Below, piece by piece: positions 28,140 through 37,631 of a stretch of 41,628 nucleotides of DNA. The stretch comes from Betaproteobacteria bacterium. Its GTDB lineage: Bacteria; Pseudomonadota; Gammaproteobacteria; Burkholderiales; CAIKXV01. The notes under the pieces are model-generated. The model was not told where the DNA came from and made no database searches. It saw only the letters and a program-made list of their open reading frames with translations. Numbering within the stretch: the stretch's first letter is position 1; each line of letters opens with the position of its first letter. Location of the stretch: the NCBI GenBank assembly GCA_021298815.1, contig JAJTHE010000032.1:1-41628 (forward strand), in the 5' to 3' direction. Made by a program: the position numbers and the translations under genes.

Positions 28140-28469
28140 CTATACCTGCGTACTCATGATGTCCTGATAGGCCGTCACCAGCCGGTTTCGGACCTGAACC
28201 ATCGTCTGGAAGGACAGGCTCGCCTTCTGCATCGCCACCACGACCTCCTGGAGGTTCGCTTCGGGGGCGTCTGCATCGAAGGCCCGCTGTACCTTCTGCG
28301 CATCCTGCTGTGCCGCGTTCACGCTGTCGATCGACGAGCGGAGCATGGACGCGAAATCCGGCGCACCGCCTGCGGGGGCCGCATCGGCGCCATCGCGTGC
28401 CCCGGCACCGGCCTGTGCCGCCGCCGAGCGCAGTTCGCGCAACATCTGGTCGATACCGGAAGTGCTCAT
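28140..28469 (-). CDS. fliE: flagellar hook-basal body protein FliE
   Basis: This 109-residue protein joins the MS ring to the rod. The C-terminal half EANLQEVVVAMQKASLSFQTMVQVRNRLVTAYQDIMSTQV is the family signature. It is the first gene of the fli cluster and lies behind a sigma-54 promoter located 68 bases upstream of the ATG. Confidence 0.95.
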   Translation of the reverse strand: MSTSGIDQMLRELRSAAAQAGAGARDGADAAPAGGAPDFASMLRSSIDSVNAAQQDAQKVQRAFDADAPEANLQEVVVAMQKASLSFQTMVQVRNRLVTAYQDIMSTQV

Positions 28470-28536
28470 CAGGGAAAGCTCGCTGCCGGGATCACCGGCT
28501 CGGTTGTCTCAGGAAGGGTCCAGCACCGGAAGATAC

Positions 28537-28552
28537 AGCAATGCCCGTGCCA
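28537..28552 (-). promoter_or_regulatory. sigma-54 promoter of the fliE operon
   Basis: On the minus strand TGGCACGGGCATTGCT matches the sigma-54 consensus TGGCACG-N4-TTGCW at every defined position, with GG at -24 and GC at -12 correctly spaced. Transcription would start near 28527, giving a leader of about 55-60 bases. The sigma-54 activator gene fleR ends 23 bases upstream. It should drive fliE through at least fliK. Confidence 0.92.
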
Positions 28553-28574
28553 CACAACCGCCTGCAGCCCGGGT

Positions 28575-30040
<1,466 letters not shown>

Positions 30041-30044
<4 letters not shown>

Positions 30045-31234
30045 CGGGCCACCGCGGCGGCACTGGCCGGCAGGCGCAGCGTGAAGCGCGTACCCGCGCC
30101 GGGCCGGCTCTTGACCAGGGCCTCGCCGCCATGGGCGGTGGCCACGCCGCGGACGATGGCCAGGCCGAGCCCGGTGCCGTCGGTGCGGGTCGTGAAGAAC
30201 GGCTCGAACAGGCGATCCATCACCGCCGGATCGATGCCGCAGCCATCGTCTTCGACCGAGAGCTCCATCGCCTGCGCGGTCGTGCACGCGCCGAGGACGA
30301 TACGCCCGCCGCTGTCCGACGCCTGGAGCGCATTCTCGAGCAGGTTGAGCAGCGCCCCGGCCACGGCCTTGCGGTTGCCCTGGAGCGCGCGGCCCTGGCT
30401 GCGATCGTCGATCTCGAAGCTGACTCCCCGTCTGGACATCTGCGGCTCGATCACCTGTGCCAGTTCGCGCAACAGTTCCCCGACCACGAAAGGCTCGAAC
30501 TCGTCCTCGTAGCCGCGAACGAAACGGAGCATATCCTGAATCATTCGCTCGACCCGGCGCAGGCTGTCGACGGTGCGTTCGGCGAACCGGCCGCGCTCCG
30601 CTTCGGGAAGGCTGGAGCGCCCGAGGTTGCCGGCATACAGCAACGCGGTGGCGAGCGGCGTGCGCAGGTTGTGCGCCAGCCGCGCCGCCATCTCGCCCAT
30701 CGCCGACAGGCGCCGCGCCCGCTCGAGCTGCCCGGTCAGTGCGTACGCCGCCGTGATGTCGTTGACCAGCGCGATCGATCCGCCGTCCGGCAGTTCGCTC
30801 ACGGAAAGCCGCACCCGCAGTGTCTCGGACGGCGCCGCACCCGTCGCCTGGCCGACCGCCGCCGCCGGCGTCGCCTCGAACTCGTCCGGCGTCGCGGTCG
30901 GCCGCAGCACGCCGGCGATCAGGTCGTCCCAGCCCTGCCCGGCACGGGCCGGGCCGAGCAGCCGGGCAGCCGCGGGATTCGTGTCGGTGATCCTGTGCCC
31001 GGCGTCGAGCACCACCACGCCGCCGGGCAGTGCCGCGAGCAGGGCGGCGAGGCGCCGCGACAGCGCATCCTTGGCCGCCAGCTGGATCCGCAGTTCGCTG
31101 TTGGTGGCCGCGAGCTCGCCAGTCAGCTGCTCGACACGCCCCTGCAGGGCCTGGTAGGCGGTGGTCAGCTCGGCCGAAGCCTGGCTGAACAGCGCGAACG
31201 CCTCTTCGAGTTGTTCGGGACGGAGGTCTGCCAC
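30041..31234 (-). CDS. fleS: soluble sensor histidine kinase FleS/FlrB-like
   Basis: This 397-residue kinase has no membrane helix, as is normal for FleS/FlrB. An N-terminal helix ([32 protein letters not shown]) leads to a PAS domain (about 60-170: [21 protein letters not shown]). The phospho-acceptor H188 ([22 protein letters not shown]) and ATPase boxes [16 protein letters not shown] and GTGLGLAI follow. The likely start is the GTG at 31234; a GTG at 31309 would add 25 residues. A dyad GTGCTTC/GAAGCAC (31238-31244 and 31257-31263) lies just before the start. It phosphorylates FleR, with which it overlaps. Confidence 0.9.
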
Positions 31235-31339
31235 TCGGTGCTTCGAAATCGGAACGGAAGCACGAGTGTAACGGGTGCCGCCGGCGGTGTCCGGCGCGTG
31301 TGCGCGCACGTGCGGCGGACCGGGGGCCGCGAACCGGCG

Positions 31340-32398
31340 TCAGCGCCCGATGATGTAGCGCGCCGCGCGCAAGGCCCGCGACGGGGCCGGCGAGGGCACG
31401 CGCCCGAAGCGGATCAGTAGCATCGGATAGTTTCGGTCGAGCAACTGGGCGACCGCCATCCGGGATTCCGGGCGCGCGATCGGCTGGTTCAGGAAGGTCG
31501 CCCAGACCCCGGCGGCGCGGGCCCAGAGTACGGTCTTCTGCAGGGCCTGGCCGGAGCGCAGCCAGTCGAGCGGCGTGTCGCCATCCGCGCCGAGCACGCC
31601 GATCAGCGGCGTCGACTGGATCAGGTCGACCTCGCCGTGTCCGGACAGTGCCGGATCGAGGAAGGCACCGAACGGCAGCGCGAATTCGCCATGCGGCCCG
31701 AGCTGCAGCGCACCGGGCGCCATCTGGGGCACCAGCCGGGCGCCCCGCCGTGTCCATTTCGCCAGTTCCACCCGGTACTTGCGCTGGGTGAGCTGCAGGC
31801 GGTCGGCTTCCGCGACGATGCCGGATACCTCGGCCTTGCCGTCCCCGTCCTCGAGGATGCCCAGCCAGGCGCCCTCGCAACGTGCCTGCTCCTGCATCGC
31901 ATCGATCAGGTTCTGCGAGATCGGCGCCGGATCGAATGCGCCCAGGTAGGTGCGCCGGCGGCGGATCGCCTGAAACAGCACCCGCTCGGAGGCCGGGCAG
32001 GCGACCGTGCCGTCGAGTTCAACGCGCGCCAGCGGCACTTCGCTGTTCGACAGCGGGTCGCCCTCCTTCAGCCAGGGCAGCAGGGTGACCTTCGGCTGGA
32101 GGCCGAAGAATCGCAGCGCGCAACGCAGGTTGAACAGCGCTGCGCCGCAGGCGATCACCAGCGCGCGTCCGTCCGGATCCGCGACCGGCAGGCGACGCGA
32201 ACGGTCGGCGAAAAGCTCCAGCGCGGCGCCGGTCAGCCGGAAGAACCAAGGCTGCGTGTTGTAGCAGGACGGCGCCAGCACGGCATAATTCAAGCAGAAC
32301 TGCAGCCGCTCGGTATTCGAGCTTGCCGCTGGAAAATCTCTCTCGTCGACCGACCAGGCGTCGGCGTCGAAGCGAAAAGGAATCGGGACTGTATCCAT
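31340..32398 (-). CDS. Acg-family FMN-binding oxidoreductase (nitroreductase-like)
   Basis: This 352-residue protein has two nitroreductase-like halves, as in mycobacterial Acg. The N-terminal half carries LNYAVLAPSCYNTQPWFFRL and the second has RRRRTYLGAFDPAPI, LIGVLGADGDTPLDWLRSGQALQKTVLWARAAGVWATFLNQPI and a C-terminal PMLLIRFGRVPSPAPSRALRAARYIIG. Acg proteins sequester or bind FMN and in mycobacteria are induced by low oxygen. Here it is divergent from fnr, which fits such a role by inference. The ATG at 32398 is used; a GTG lies one codon upstream. It ends 105 bases before fleS. Confidence 0.82.
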   Translation of the reverse strand: MDTVPIPFRFDADAWSVDERDFPAASSNTERLQFCLNYAVLAPSCYNTQPWFFRLTGAALELFADRSRRLPVADPDGRALVIACGAALFNLRCALRFFGLQPKVTLLPWLKEGDPLSNSEVPLARVELDGTVACPASERVLFQAIRRRRTYLGAFDPAPISQNLIDAMQEQARCEGAWLGILEDGDGKAEVSGIVAEADRLQLTQRKYRVELAKWTRRGARLVPQMAPGALQLGPHGEFALPFGAFLDPALSGHGEVDLIQSTPLIGVLGADGDTPLDWLRSGQALQKTVLWARAAGVWATFLNQPIARPESRMAVAQLLDRNYPMLLIRFGRVPSPAPSRALRAARYIIGR

Positions 32399-32697
32399 CA
32401 CGTCGTAAGGTACCTGCGTGGCGCCGCCGCGCCAATGTGGGCGCAGTGTGGTTTCATATCGGCCGAAAGATAGCCCGGGGATCTCGGCTCTTTATCGGCA
32501 TTACTTCCCGGAAATGTAGCATCCAATCACCCTGCGGGCGGCGTTGCGCGCTTGTGGACAGCGTTTCGTGCGCCGGGGCCAGCCAAGATGTCGGGCCGGC
32601 GCGCGCCTGGAGACATTCCAGGACCCCGCCGTGTCACGCATCGCGGACCGATCGCCACCCCGTCGTCATTGTCACACACTGGTACAGGTACCGATCC
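32399..32697. other. divergent intergenic region between the Acg-like gene and fnr
   Basis: These 299 bases hold the promoters of both genes. I find no full Fnr box (TTGAT-N4-ATCAA) and no convincing sigma-70 promoter. A short dyad TATC-N8-GATA lies around 32457-32472. The region is less GC-rich near 32480-32530 than its surroundings, where a promoter is most likely. No gene is visible. Confidence 0.45.
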
Positions 32698-33453
32698 TTG
32701 AGCGCTTCCCGACCGATTCCCGCCAGCATCCCGATCGTTTCGTCGCACGCACACATCAAGGCCGCGTGCAGTTCCTGCAGCCTGCAGGAACTCTGCCTGC
32801 CGGTGGGGTTGTCGCCGACCGAGATCGACAAGCTCGACAGCATCATCTCGATGCGCCAGGCCACCCGCCGCGGGTCGTCGCTCTACCGCATCGGCGACCC
32901 GTTCCGGAACCTGTACGCGGTGCGTACCGGCGCGTTCAAGACCATCGACCTGTCCGAGGACGGCTCGGAGAAGATCACCGGCTTCTACCTGTCCGGCGAG
33001 ATCCTCGGCCTGGACGCGATCAGCACCGACCGCCAGAACTTCGGCGCGGTCGCGCTCGAGGACAGCGAGGTGTGCGTGGTGCCGTTCGATCGCCTCGAGG
33101 AACTGCTGCGCGAGATCCCGGCCCTGCAGCACCATTTCCACAAGATCATGAGCCGCGACATCATGCGCGACCAGGGCCTGATGCTGCTGCTGGCGGGGAT
33201 GAAGGCCGATGCCCGGCTGAGCGCCTTCGTGATAGGCTTGTCGCAGCGCTTCGCCAACCTCGGCTACTCCGCCGTGCGTTTCCGCCTGCGCATGACGCGC
33301 GAGGAGATCGGCAGCTACCTCGGCCTCACGCTCGAGACCGTGAGCCGGCTGTTCTCGCGCTTCAGCGAAGAGGGGCTCATCCGCATCGACCGCCGGGAGC
33401 TCGAGATCCTCGACTTCACGGCACTGAGGGCGATCATCGAAGTGCGCGAGTGA
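32698..33453 (+). CDS. fnr: Fnr-type oxygen-sensing transcriptional regulator
   Basis: This CRP/FNR-family regulator has the [4Fe-4S] ligands C24, C27, C33 (AACSSCSLQELCLPVGL) and C126 (EDSEVCVVPF). The cNMP-like domain is followed by a helix-turn-helix whose recognition helix ETVSRLFSRF has the E-x2-S-R of Fnr, predicting binding to TTGAT-N4-ATCAA. The only suitable start is a TTG at 32698, giving 251 residues like E. coli Fnr (250). An AGG lies about nine bases before it. The longer open frame to 32323 overlaps the divergent gene and is rejected. It is flanked by hemN, cbb3 oxidase, uspA and Acg-like genes, consistent with control of low-oxygen functions. Confidence 0.92.
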   Translation: MSASRPIPASIPIVSSHAHIKAACSSCSLQELCLPVGLSPTEIDKLDSIISMRQATRRGSSLYRIGDPFRNLYAVRTGAFKTIDLSEDGSEKITGFYLSGEILGLDAISTDRQNFGAVALEDSEVCVVPFDRLEELLREIPALQHHFHKIMSRDIMRDQGLMLLLAGMKADARLSAFVIGLSQRFANLGYSAVRFRLRMTREEIGSYLGLTLETVSRLFSRFSEEGLIRIDRRELEILDFTALRAIIEVRE

Positions 33454-33507
33454 ATTGCCAGCGGACGACGCACGCGCTAACCTGAACGCCGACTCAGGAG
33501 AGCACCC

Positions 33508-33873
33508 ATGGCCAAGTCCATCGCAGGCCGCGGCGCCAATCGACACGCGCCGGGCAGCAACAGCAAGACCGCGGCCACTGCCGTCGCGGGCAAGGCAGTG
33601 CACCAGCCGTCCATCGTGGAAGGCGAAGACGGATACTTCTGGCGCGACTCCGAAACCGACGCGCTGGTCGGGCCGTTCCCGACGCACGCGGCTGCGGTCG
33701 CCGACCGCGACTCGCCCGGCCCGGCCGAGGACGACCCGGACGACCTCGCGGCGCTTGCCGATGTCGATGCGGTGCACGAAGCCGAGGCCGAGATCGGCAT
33801 CGAGGACTTCATCGACCCGGACACCGGCGAGCCGACGCACGGCTACGAACCTCACGTACGCGACGACCACTGA
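33508..33873 (+). CDS. small acidic protein of unknown function downstream of fnr
   Basis: This is a 121-residue soluble protein. The basic N-terminus (about 1-30) is low complexity. A central WRDSETDALVGPFPTHAAAVADRD segment looks like a small folded motif, and the C-terminal half is strongly acidic, ending with DFIDPDTGEPTHGYEPHVRDDH. The ATG at 33508 has AGGAG six bases upstream, a good sign of a real gene. It follows fnr by 54 bases on the same strand and converges with uspA. I do not recognise the family and assign no function. Confidence 0.75.
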   Translation: MAKSIAGRGANRHAPGSNSKTAATAVAGKAVHQPSIVEGEDGYFWRDSETDALVGPFPTHAAAVADRDSPGPAEDDPDDLAALADVDAVHEAEAEIGIEDFIDPDTGEPTHGYEPHVRDDH

Positions 33874-33878
33874 CCGGG

Positions 33879-34322
33879 TCAGCGCAGCACGAGCACCGGC
33901 GTGCGGCCGTGGGTCAGCACCTTCATGGTCTCGCTGCCCAGCAGCAGGCCGGACAGTCCGCGCCGGCCGTGCGAGGCCATCACGATCAGGTCGCAGCGGT
34001 GCTTCTTCGCCGCGGCGATGATCGCCTCGTAGGGGCTGTCATGCACGACGAAGCGCGCCTCGCAGGGTACGCCGGCCTTTTCGCACGCCTTCTCCGCCGG
34101 CGCCAGCACGCGCCGGGCATGCCGCTCGGTGGCCTCCTTCACGCGCGCCGGCGCCATGTAGTCCGGCGGGACGAATCCCTCGTAGACCATCGGGTGGTGC
34201 ACCGGCGCCGCATGGAACGCGACCAGCGAGGCGCCCGCCTCGCGTGCGAACTCGACGGCCTGGCGGATCGCCTTCGCCGAAAGCTCCGACCCGTCGACCG
34301 GAAGCAGTATCCTGCTGAACAT
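33879..34322 (-). CDS. universal stress protein, UspA family
   Basis: This 147-residue single-domain Usp begins MFSRILLPVDGSELS and ends with the ATP-binding type motif ASHGRRGLSGLLLGSETMKVL before TPVLVLR. The ATG at 34322 has GGGAG six bases upstream. It follows hemN by 41 bases on the same strand and may be co-transcribed with it, which would put it under low-oxygen control. Usp proteins of this kind support survival in stress or anaerobic energy limitation; the exact role is unknown. Confidence 0.92.
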   Translation of the reverse strand: MFSRILLPVDGSELSAKAIRQAVEFAREAGASLVAFHAAPVHHPMVYEGFVPPDYMAPARVKEATERHARRVLAPAEKACEKAGVPCEARFVVHDSPYEAIIAAAKKHRCDLIVMASHGRRGLSGLLLGSETMKVLTHGRTPVLVLR

Positions 34323-34363
34323 GTCTGTCTCCCTTCATCCGTGGCGGCGCGCCAGCGCCGCGA

Positions 34364-35767
34364 TCATACCGTCTTCGAATAGCGGCCTTCGACCGGCCTG
34401 TCGCGCAGGTGGCGGTCGAAGACCATGCACAGGTTGCGCACGAGGAACCGGCCCCTGGGCGTGACCGTGATCCATTCCGGCCGCTCGCGCGGATCGATGG
34501 TCAGCAACCCGGCCGACTCGAACGCCCGCAACTCCTCGAGCTCGCGCGCGAAGTAGCTGTCGAAGTCGATCAGATAGGCCTGCTCGATCGACGGCACGTA
34601 GAGCAGGAAGTGGCACATCAGCCCCTGTATGATCGTGCGCCGCAGCAGGTCGTCGGCGTCCAGCTCGATCCCGCGCACCACCGGCAGGTTGCCCTTCTCG
34701 AGCGCCTCGTAGTATGCGTCCACCTGGTGGACGTTCTGGCTGTACGACGCGCCCACGCTGCTGATCGCCGACACCCCGATGCCGATGATGTCGGTGTCCG
34801 CATGCGGCGTGTAGCCCATGAAGTTGCGCCGCAGGCGGCCCTGCTCCTGCGCGATCGACAGTTCGTCGTCCGGGCGGGCGAAGTGGTCCATGCCGATGTA
34901 GCGGTATCCGGCGTCGCCGAATCGGCGCACCGCATGCTGCAGGATGTCCAGGCGGTCGGGCGCGCTCGGCAGATCGGCCTCGGCGATGCGCCGCTGCGGC
35001 TTGAACAGGTGCGGCAGGTGCGCGTAGTTGTAGAGGGCGATGCGGTCCGGACCAAGGTCGATCACCTTGGACAGGGTCTCGTCGAACGTCTGCACCGTCT
35101 GCGCCGGCAGGCCGTAGATGAGGTCGATGTTGATCGACTTGAAGCCTTCCTCGCGGCCGGTCTTCACCACCGCCGCCGTCTCTTCCAGCGACTGCACCCG
35201 GTTCACCTTCTTCTGCACCACCGGATCGAAATCCTGGACGCCGAGCGACAGCCGGTTGAAGCCGATCCCGCACAGGCCGGCCACGGTCGTCTCGTCGATG
35301 AAGCGCGGGTCGACCTCGATCGCGAAGTCGCCCAGGCGATCCTCGGCCAGGGTGAAGTTCTTGCGTACGCTCTTCATCAGCCGGCGCATCTGCGCCAGGG
35401 TCAGGAAGGTCGGGCTGCCGCCGCCCCAGTGCAACTGGTCGACCCGCCGTCCGCCCCCCTCGTAGAGTTCGCTCTGCATCTCTAGCTCGCGGTCGAGGTG
35501 TTCGAGGTAGGGAATGGCGCGGGTGCGGTCGCCGGTCACCACCTTGTTGCAGGCGCAGTAGAAGCAGACCGTGCGGCAGAACGGGATGTGTATGTACAGC
35601 GACAGTCCACGATGCTGGCCACCCAGGTGGCGGCGCCGCGCATGCACCGCGTACTGCTTGGCGGTGAAGCTGCTGTTGAAGCGGTCAGCCGTGGGATACG
35701 ACGTGTAGCGCGGCCCGGGACGGTCGAGGCGCTGGACGAGGGTGGGATCGAAACCGAGATCAGGCAT
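34364..35767 (-). CDS. hemN: oxygen-independent coproporphyrinogen III oxidase HemN
   Basis: HemN is a radical SAM enzyme that converts coproporphyrinogen III to protoporphyrinogen IX without oxygen in heme synthesis. The cluster motif IPFCRTVCFYCAC gives C64, C68, C71 and C73, close to E. coli HemN. Further signatures are YTSYPTADRF, LHWGGGSPTFL, GFNRLSLGVQDFD and INIDLIYGLPAQT. The ATG at 35767 (MPDLGFDPTLVQRLDRPGPRYTSYP) gives 467 residues, with GGAG nine bases upstream. An Fnr-like box lies 120 bases upstream, inside the end of the previous gene. Confidence 0.95.
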   Translation of the reverse strand: MPDLGFDPTLVQRLDRPGPRYTSYPTADRFNSSFTAKQYAVHARRRHLGGQHRGLSLYIHIPFCRTVCFYCACNKVVTGDRTRAIPYLEHLDRELEMQSELYEGGGRRVDQLHWGGGSPTFLTLAQMRRLMKSVRKNFTLAEDRLGDFAIEVDPRFIDETTVAGLCGIGFNRLSLGVQDFDPVVQKKVNRVQSLEETAAVVKTGREEGFKSINIDLIYGLPAQTVQTFDETLSKVIDLGPDRIALYNYAHLPHLFKPQRRIAEADLPSAPDRLDILQHAVRRFGDAGYRYIGMDHFARPDDELSIAQEQGRLRRNFMGYTPHADTDIIGIGVSAISSVGASYSQNVHQVDAYYEALEKGNLPVVRGIELDADDLLRRTIIQGLMCHFLLYVPSIEQAYLIDFDSYFARELEELRAFESAGLLTIDPRERPEWITVTPRGRFLVRNLCMVFDRHLRDRPVEGRYSKTV

Positions 35768-35886
35768 GGCAGACGCTCCGCTGGTACTCGCACCGGCCAC
35801 CACCCGCTCCGCCACCGGTCGGATCGCTGCCGCCGGTACGGAATGCAACGATGGAGCGAGTTTCAGTCGACGCCGCGGGCCACGTC

Positions 35887-35900
35887 TTGATCCACGTCAA
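35887..35900 (-). promoter_or_regulatory. Fnr-like box upstream of hemN
   Basis: The sequence TTGATCCACGTCAA matches TTGAT-N4-ATCAA in 9 of the 10 defined bases. It lies about 120 bases before the hemN ATG and overlaps the stop region of the TauE/SafE-like gene. hemN is a well-known Fnr target, and an Fnr with the matching recognition helix is encoded nearby. No strong -10 is seen downstream. Confidence 0.65.
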
Positions 35901-36682
35901 ATGCGATGATCGTGGACGCCGTGCACGCCGGCCGCGGCGTGGTGGTGGTGCGCATGCGGATCGGCCCCGGCCACCAGGGCCAGGCCGAACAGCACGAGTC
36001 CGTAGAGGCCGAACAGGCACACCGCGAGTCCCGCCGCCATGCGTGCACGCGGCGAACGCACGATCGTGCGGAAGCGAGACAGCCAGAAGCCCACTGCCAG
36101 CAGGTTGGGCAGGGTGCCCAGACCGAACGCGAACAGCACCGCGGCACCCCGTGCCGGGCTGCCGGTCGCCATCGCGGTGCCCAGCATCGCATACACCAGT
36201 CCGCACGGAAGGAAGCCCCAGATGGCACCGAGGGCAGCCGCGCGAGGCACCGTCCCGGCCGGGAGCAGCGGCCTTGCGATCGGCTGGAGGTGGCGCCACA
36301 GGCCGGCACCGAGTGTCTCGACATGGCGCACCGCCGGAGCCAGTCCCGAGAGGTACAGGCCGAGCACGACCAGCATCAGGCTCGCCACCAGCATGAACGC
36401 CGACTGCCCGAGCGCGCTGCCACGCACGCCGAGCGCAGCGCTGCCGGCCCAGCCGAGCACGCCGCCGGCGCCGCCGGCCAGCGCACCGGCCAGCGCATAG
36501 CTGGCGATCCGGCCGACGCTGTAGGCGAGGTGCAGGCGCATCGGCGGCCGTGCCTGGCCGGTCGCACCGGCCAGCGCGCCGACGATGCCGCCGCACATGC
36601 CCACGCAATGCACGCCGCCGGCGAGTCCGACCAGGGCGGCGGACGCCAGCGCAGGCCAGAGCATCGCGACCGCTTCCGTCAC
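35897..36682 (-). CDS. TauE/SafE- (DsbD_2-) type membrane protein linked to cbb3 oxidase genes
   Basis: This 261-residue polytopic membrane protein has six or more hydrophobic segments. It carries paired motifs LAGGVHCVGMCGG (near residue 25) and GAIWGFLPCGLVYAMLG (near 155), as in the DsbD_2/TauE-SafE-like proteins that accompany cbb3 oxidase and copper-handling genes. The C-terminus is His-rich (DPHAHHHHAAAGVHGVHDH), suggesting metal binding. It overlaps the upstream small membrane protein by 4 bases and probably belongs to the cco operon. A role in copper or redox handling for oxidase assembly is inferred, not shown. Confidence 0.82.
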   Translation of the reverse strand: MTEAVAMLWPALASAALVGLAGGVHCVGMCGGIVGALAGATGQARPPMRLHLAYSVGRIASYALAGALAGGAGGVLGWAGSAALGVRGSALGQSAFMLVASLMLVVLGLYLSGLAPAVRHVETLGAGLWRHLQPIARPLLPAGTVPRAAALGAIWGFLPCGLVYAMLGTAMATGSPARGAAVLFAFGLGTLPNLLAVGFWLSRFRTIVRSPRARMAAGLAVCLFGLYGLVLFGLALVAGADPHAHHHHAAAGVHGVHDHRI

Positions 36683-36990
36683 CGGCAGCTCCCCGCTTCG
36701 CCGCTACGCGGGCAGCCCGGCGGACGGTCGGCTGCATCCGGGATCGGGCACATGCCGTTGATCTCGGCCGAGCTGCGCTGCAGGTAGCACGTGAGCGCGC
36801 TCGACGCGGCGGCGAACACCCAGAACAGGAAGAAGCCGACCGTGTATGCCGACAGCTCGCTCACCGCCACCGGGTCCCCGAACAGGTGCAGGTCGGCTGG
36901 ATCGACCAGCGTGAAGAACATCGCCTCGGCCACGCCGGCGACCAGGAACGAAGGCCACAGGATGTAGATCAGCTTCTGGGAACGCTCCAT
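36679..36990 (-). CDS. small two-helix membrane protein in the cco accessory operon
   Basis: This 103-residue protein starts MERSQKLIYILWPSFLVAGVAEAMFF, with a second helix VGFFLFWVFAAASSALTCYL and a short Cys-containing tail (CPIPDAADRPPGCPRSGEAGSC). The ATG at 36990 has GGAGGAG six bases upstream, an excellent ribosome site. The gene starts inside the end of fixH (22-base overlap) and its stop overlaps the next gene by 4 bases, so it is translated within the cbb3 accessory operon. I do not recognise a named family; helix count and position suggest an assembly or maturation helper. Confidence 0.82.
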   Translation of the reverse strand: MERSQKLIYILWPSFLVAGVAEAMFFTLVDPADLHLFGDPVAVSELSAYTVGFFLFWVFAAASSALTCYLQRSSAEINGMCPIPDAADRPPGCPRSGEAGSCR

Positions 36991-37556
36991 TTCGGCTCCT
37001 CCGGTGCGGCAGGGTTGAGTGGCGTCGGTGCAAGGCCGATCGCGCGTTCTGCCGGCAACTGGGCGGTGGCCGAGATGCGCCACTGTCCTTCGCCGTCCTG
37101 CAGGCGCAGGTGCCAGCGTCCCTGCAGCGGCTGCGTGAGCCGGCCTTCGTACAGGCCCGGCGCCACCGGGACCAGTTCGACGTCCTGGTCGTCGCCGCTG
37201 CGCGCGGCGCGCACCAGGTGCAGGTGCAGCGGGCCCTGTGCGGACGCATCCCCGGCCACTGTCACGCGCACCTGGTCACCGGACGGGTTGAACTGGAGCT
37301 GGGCGGACAGCCCGCGCTCGCGCGCCCGCGCGTCGCGGTCGAGCGAGCGGTTGATGGCCAGGCCCTGCCGGTAGTAGTCGTCCGACACCACGCCGTCGAA
37401 CGAATCGATCGCGATGCCCATGGTGATGGTGCCGGCGACCACCGCCACCGCGGGCGGGAAGAACAGCAGCCAGGGCCAGGGCTCGCGGTACCAGGGCACT
37501 GCCCGCCTGGTCTCTGCTTTCGCGGGCGCGGGTGCTGCGGGATTCGATGCGGACAT
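36969..37556 (-). CDS. fixH: FixH/CcoH-family cbb3 oxidase accessory protein
   Basis: This 195-residue single-pass membrane protein of the FixH family is linked to cbb3 oxidase assembly. A cytosolic N-terminus precedes WYREPWPWLLFFPPAVAVVAGTITMGIAIDSFDGVVSDDYYRQGLAINRSLDRD, the family hallmark. A periplasmic beta-rich domain with GRWHLRLQDGEGQWRISA follows. The ATG at 37556 has TGGAG eight bases upstream; the ATG at 37616 has none. It follows ccoG by 75 bases. Confidence 0.92.
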   Translation of the reverse strand: MSASNPAAPAPAKAETRRAVPWYREPWPWLLFFPPAVAVVAGTITMGIAIDSFDGVVSDDYYRQGLAINRSLDRDARARERGLSAQLQFNPSGDQVRVTVAGDASAQGPLHLHLVRAARSGDDQDVELVPVAPGLYEGRLTQPLQGRWHLRLQDGEGQWRISATAQLPAERAIGLAPTPLNPAAPEEPKWSVPRS

Positions 37557-37631
37557 GGCAGGCTCCAGAGGCAGGGGACGTTCGTTCAGGGGAATGCTGG
37601 CGGGTCGGATCGGCATGCGGCGCGGGAAGGT

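Noticed and set aside
32399..32697. Fnr autoregulatory box upstream of fnr
   Set aside because: Only half-site-like pieces are present; no TTGAT-N4-ATCAA with acceptable mismatches.
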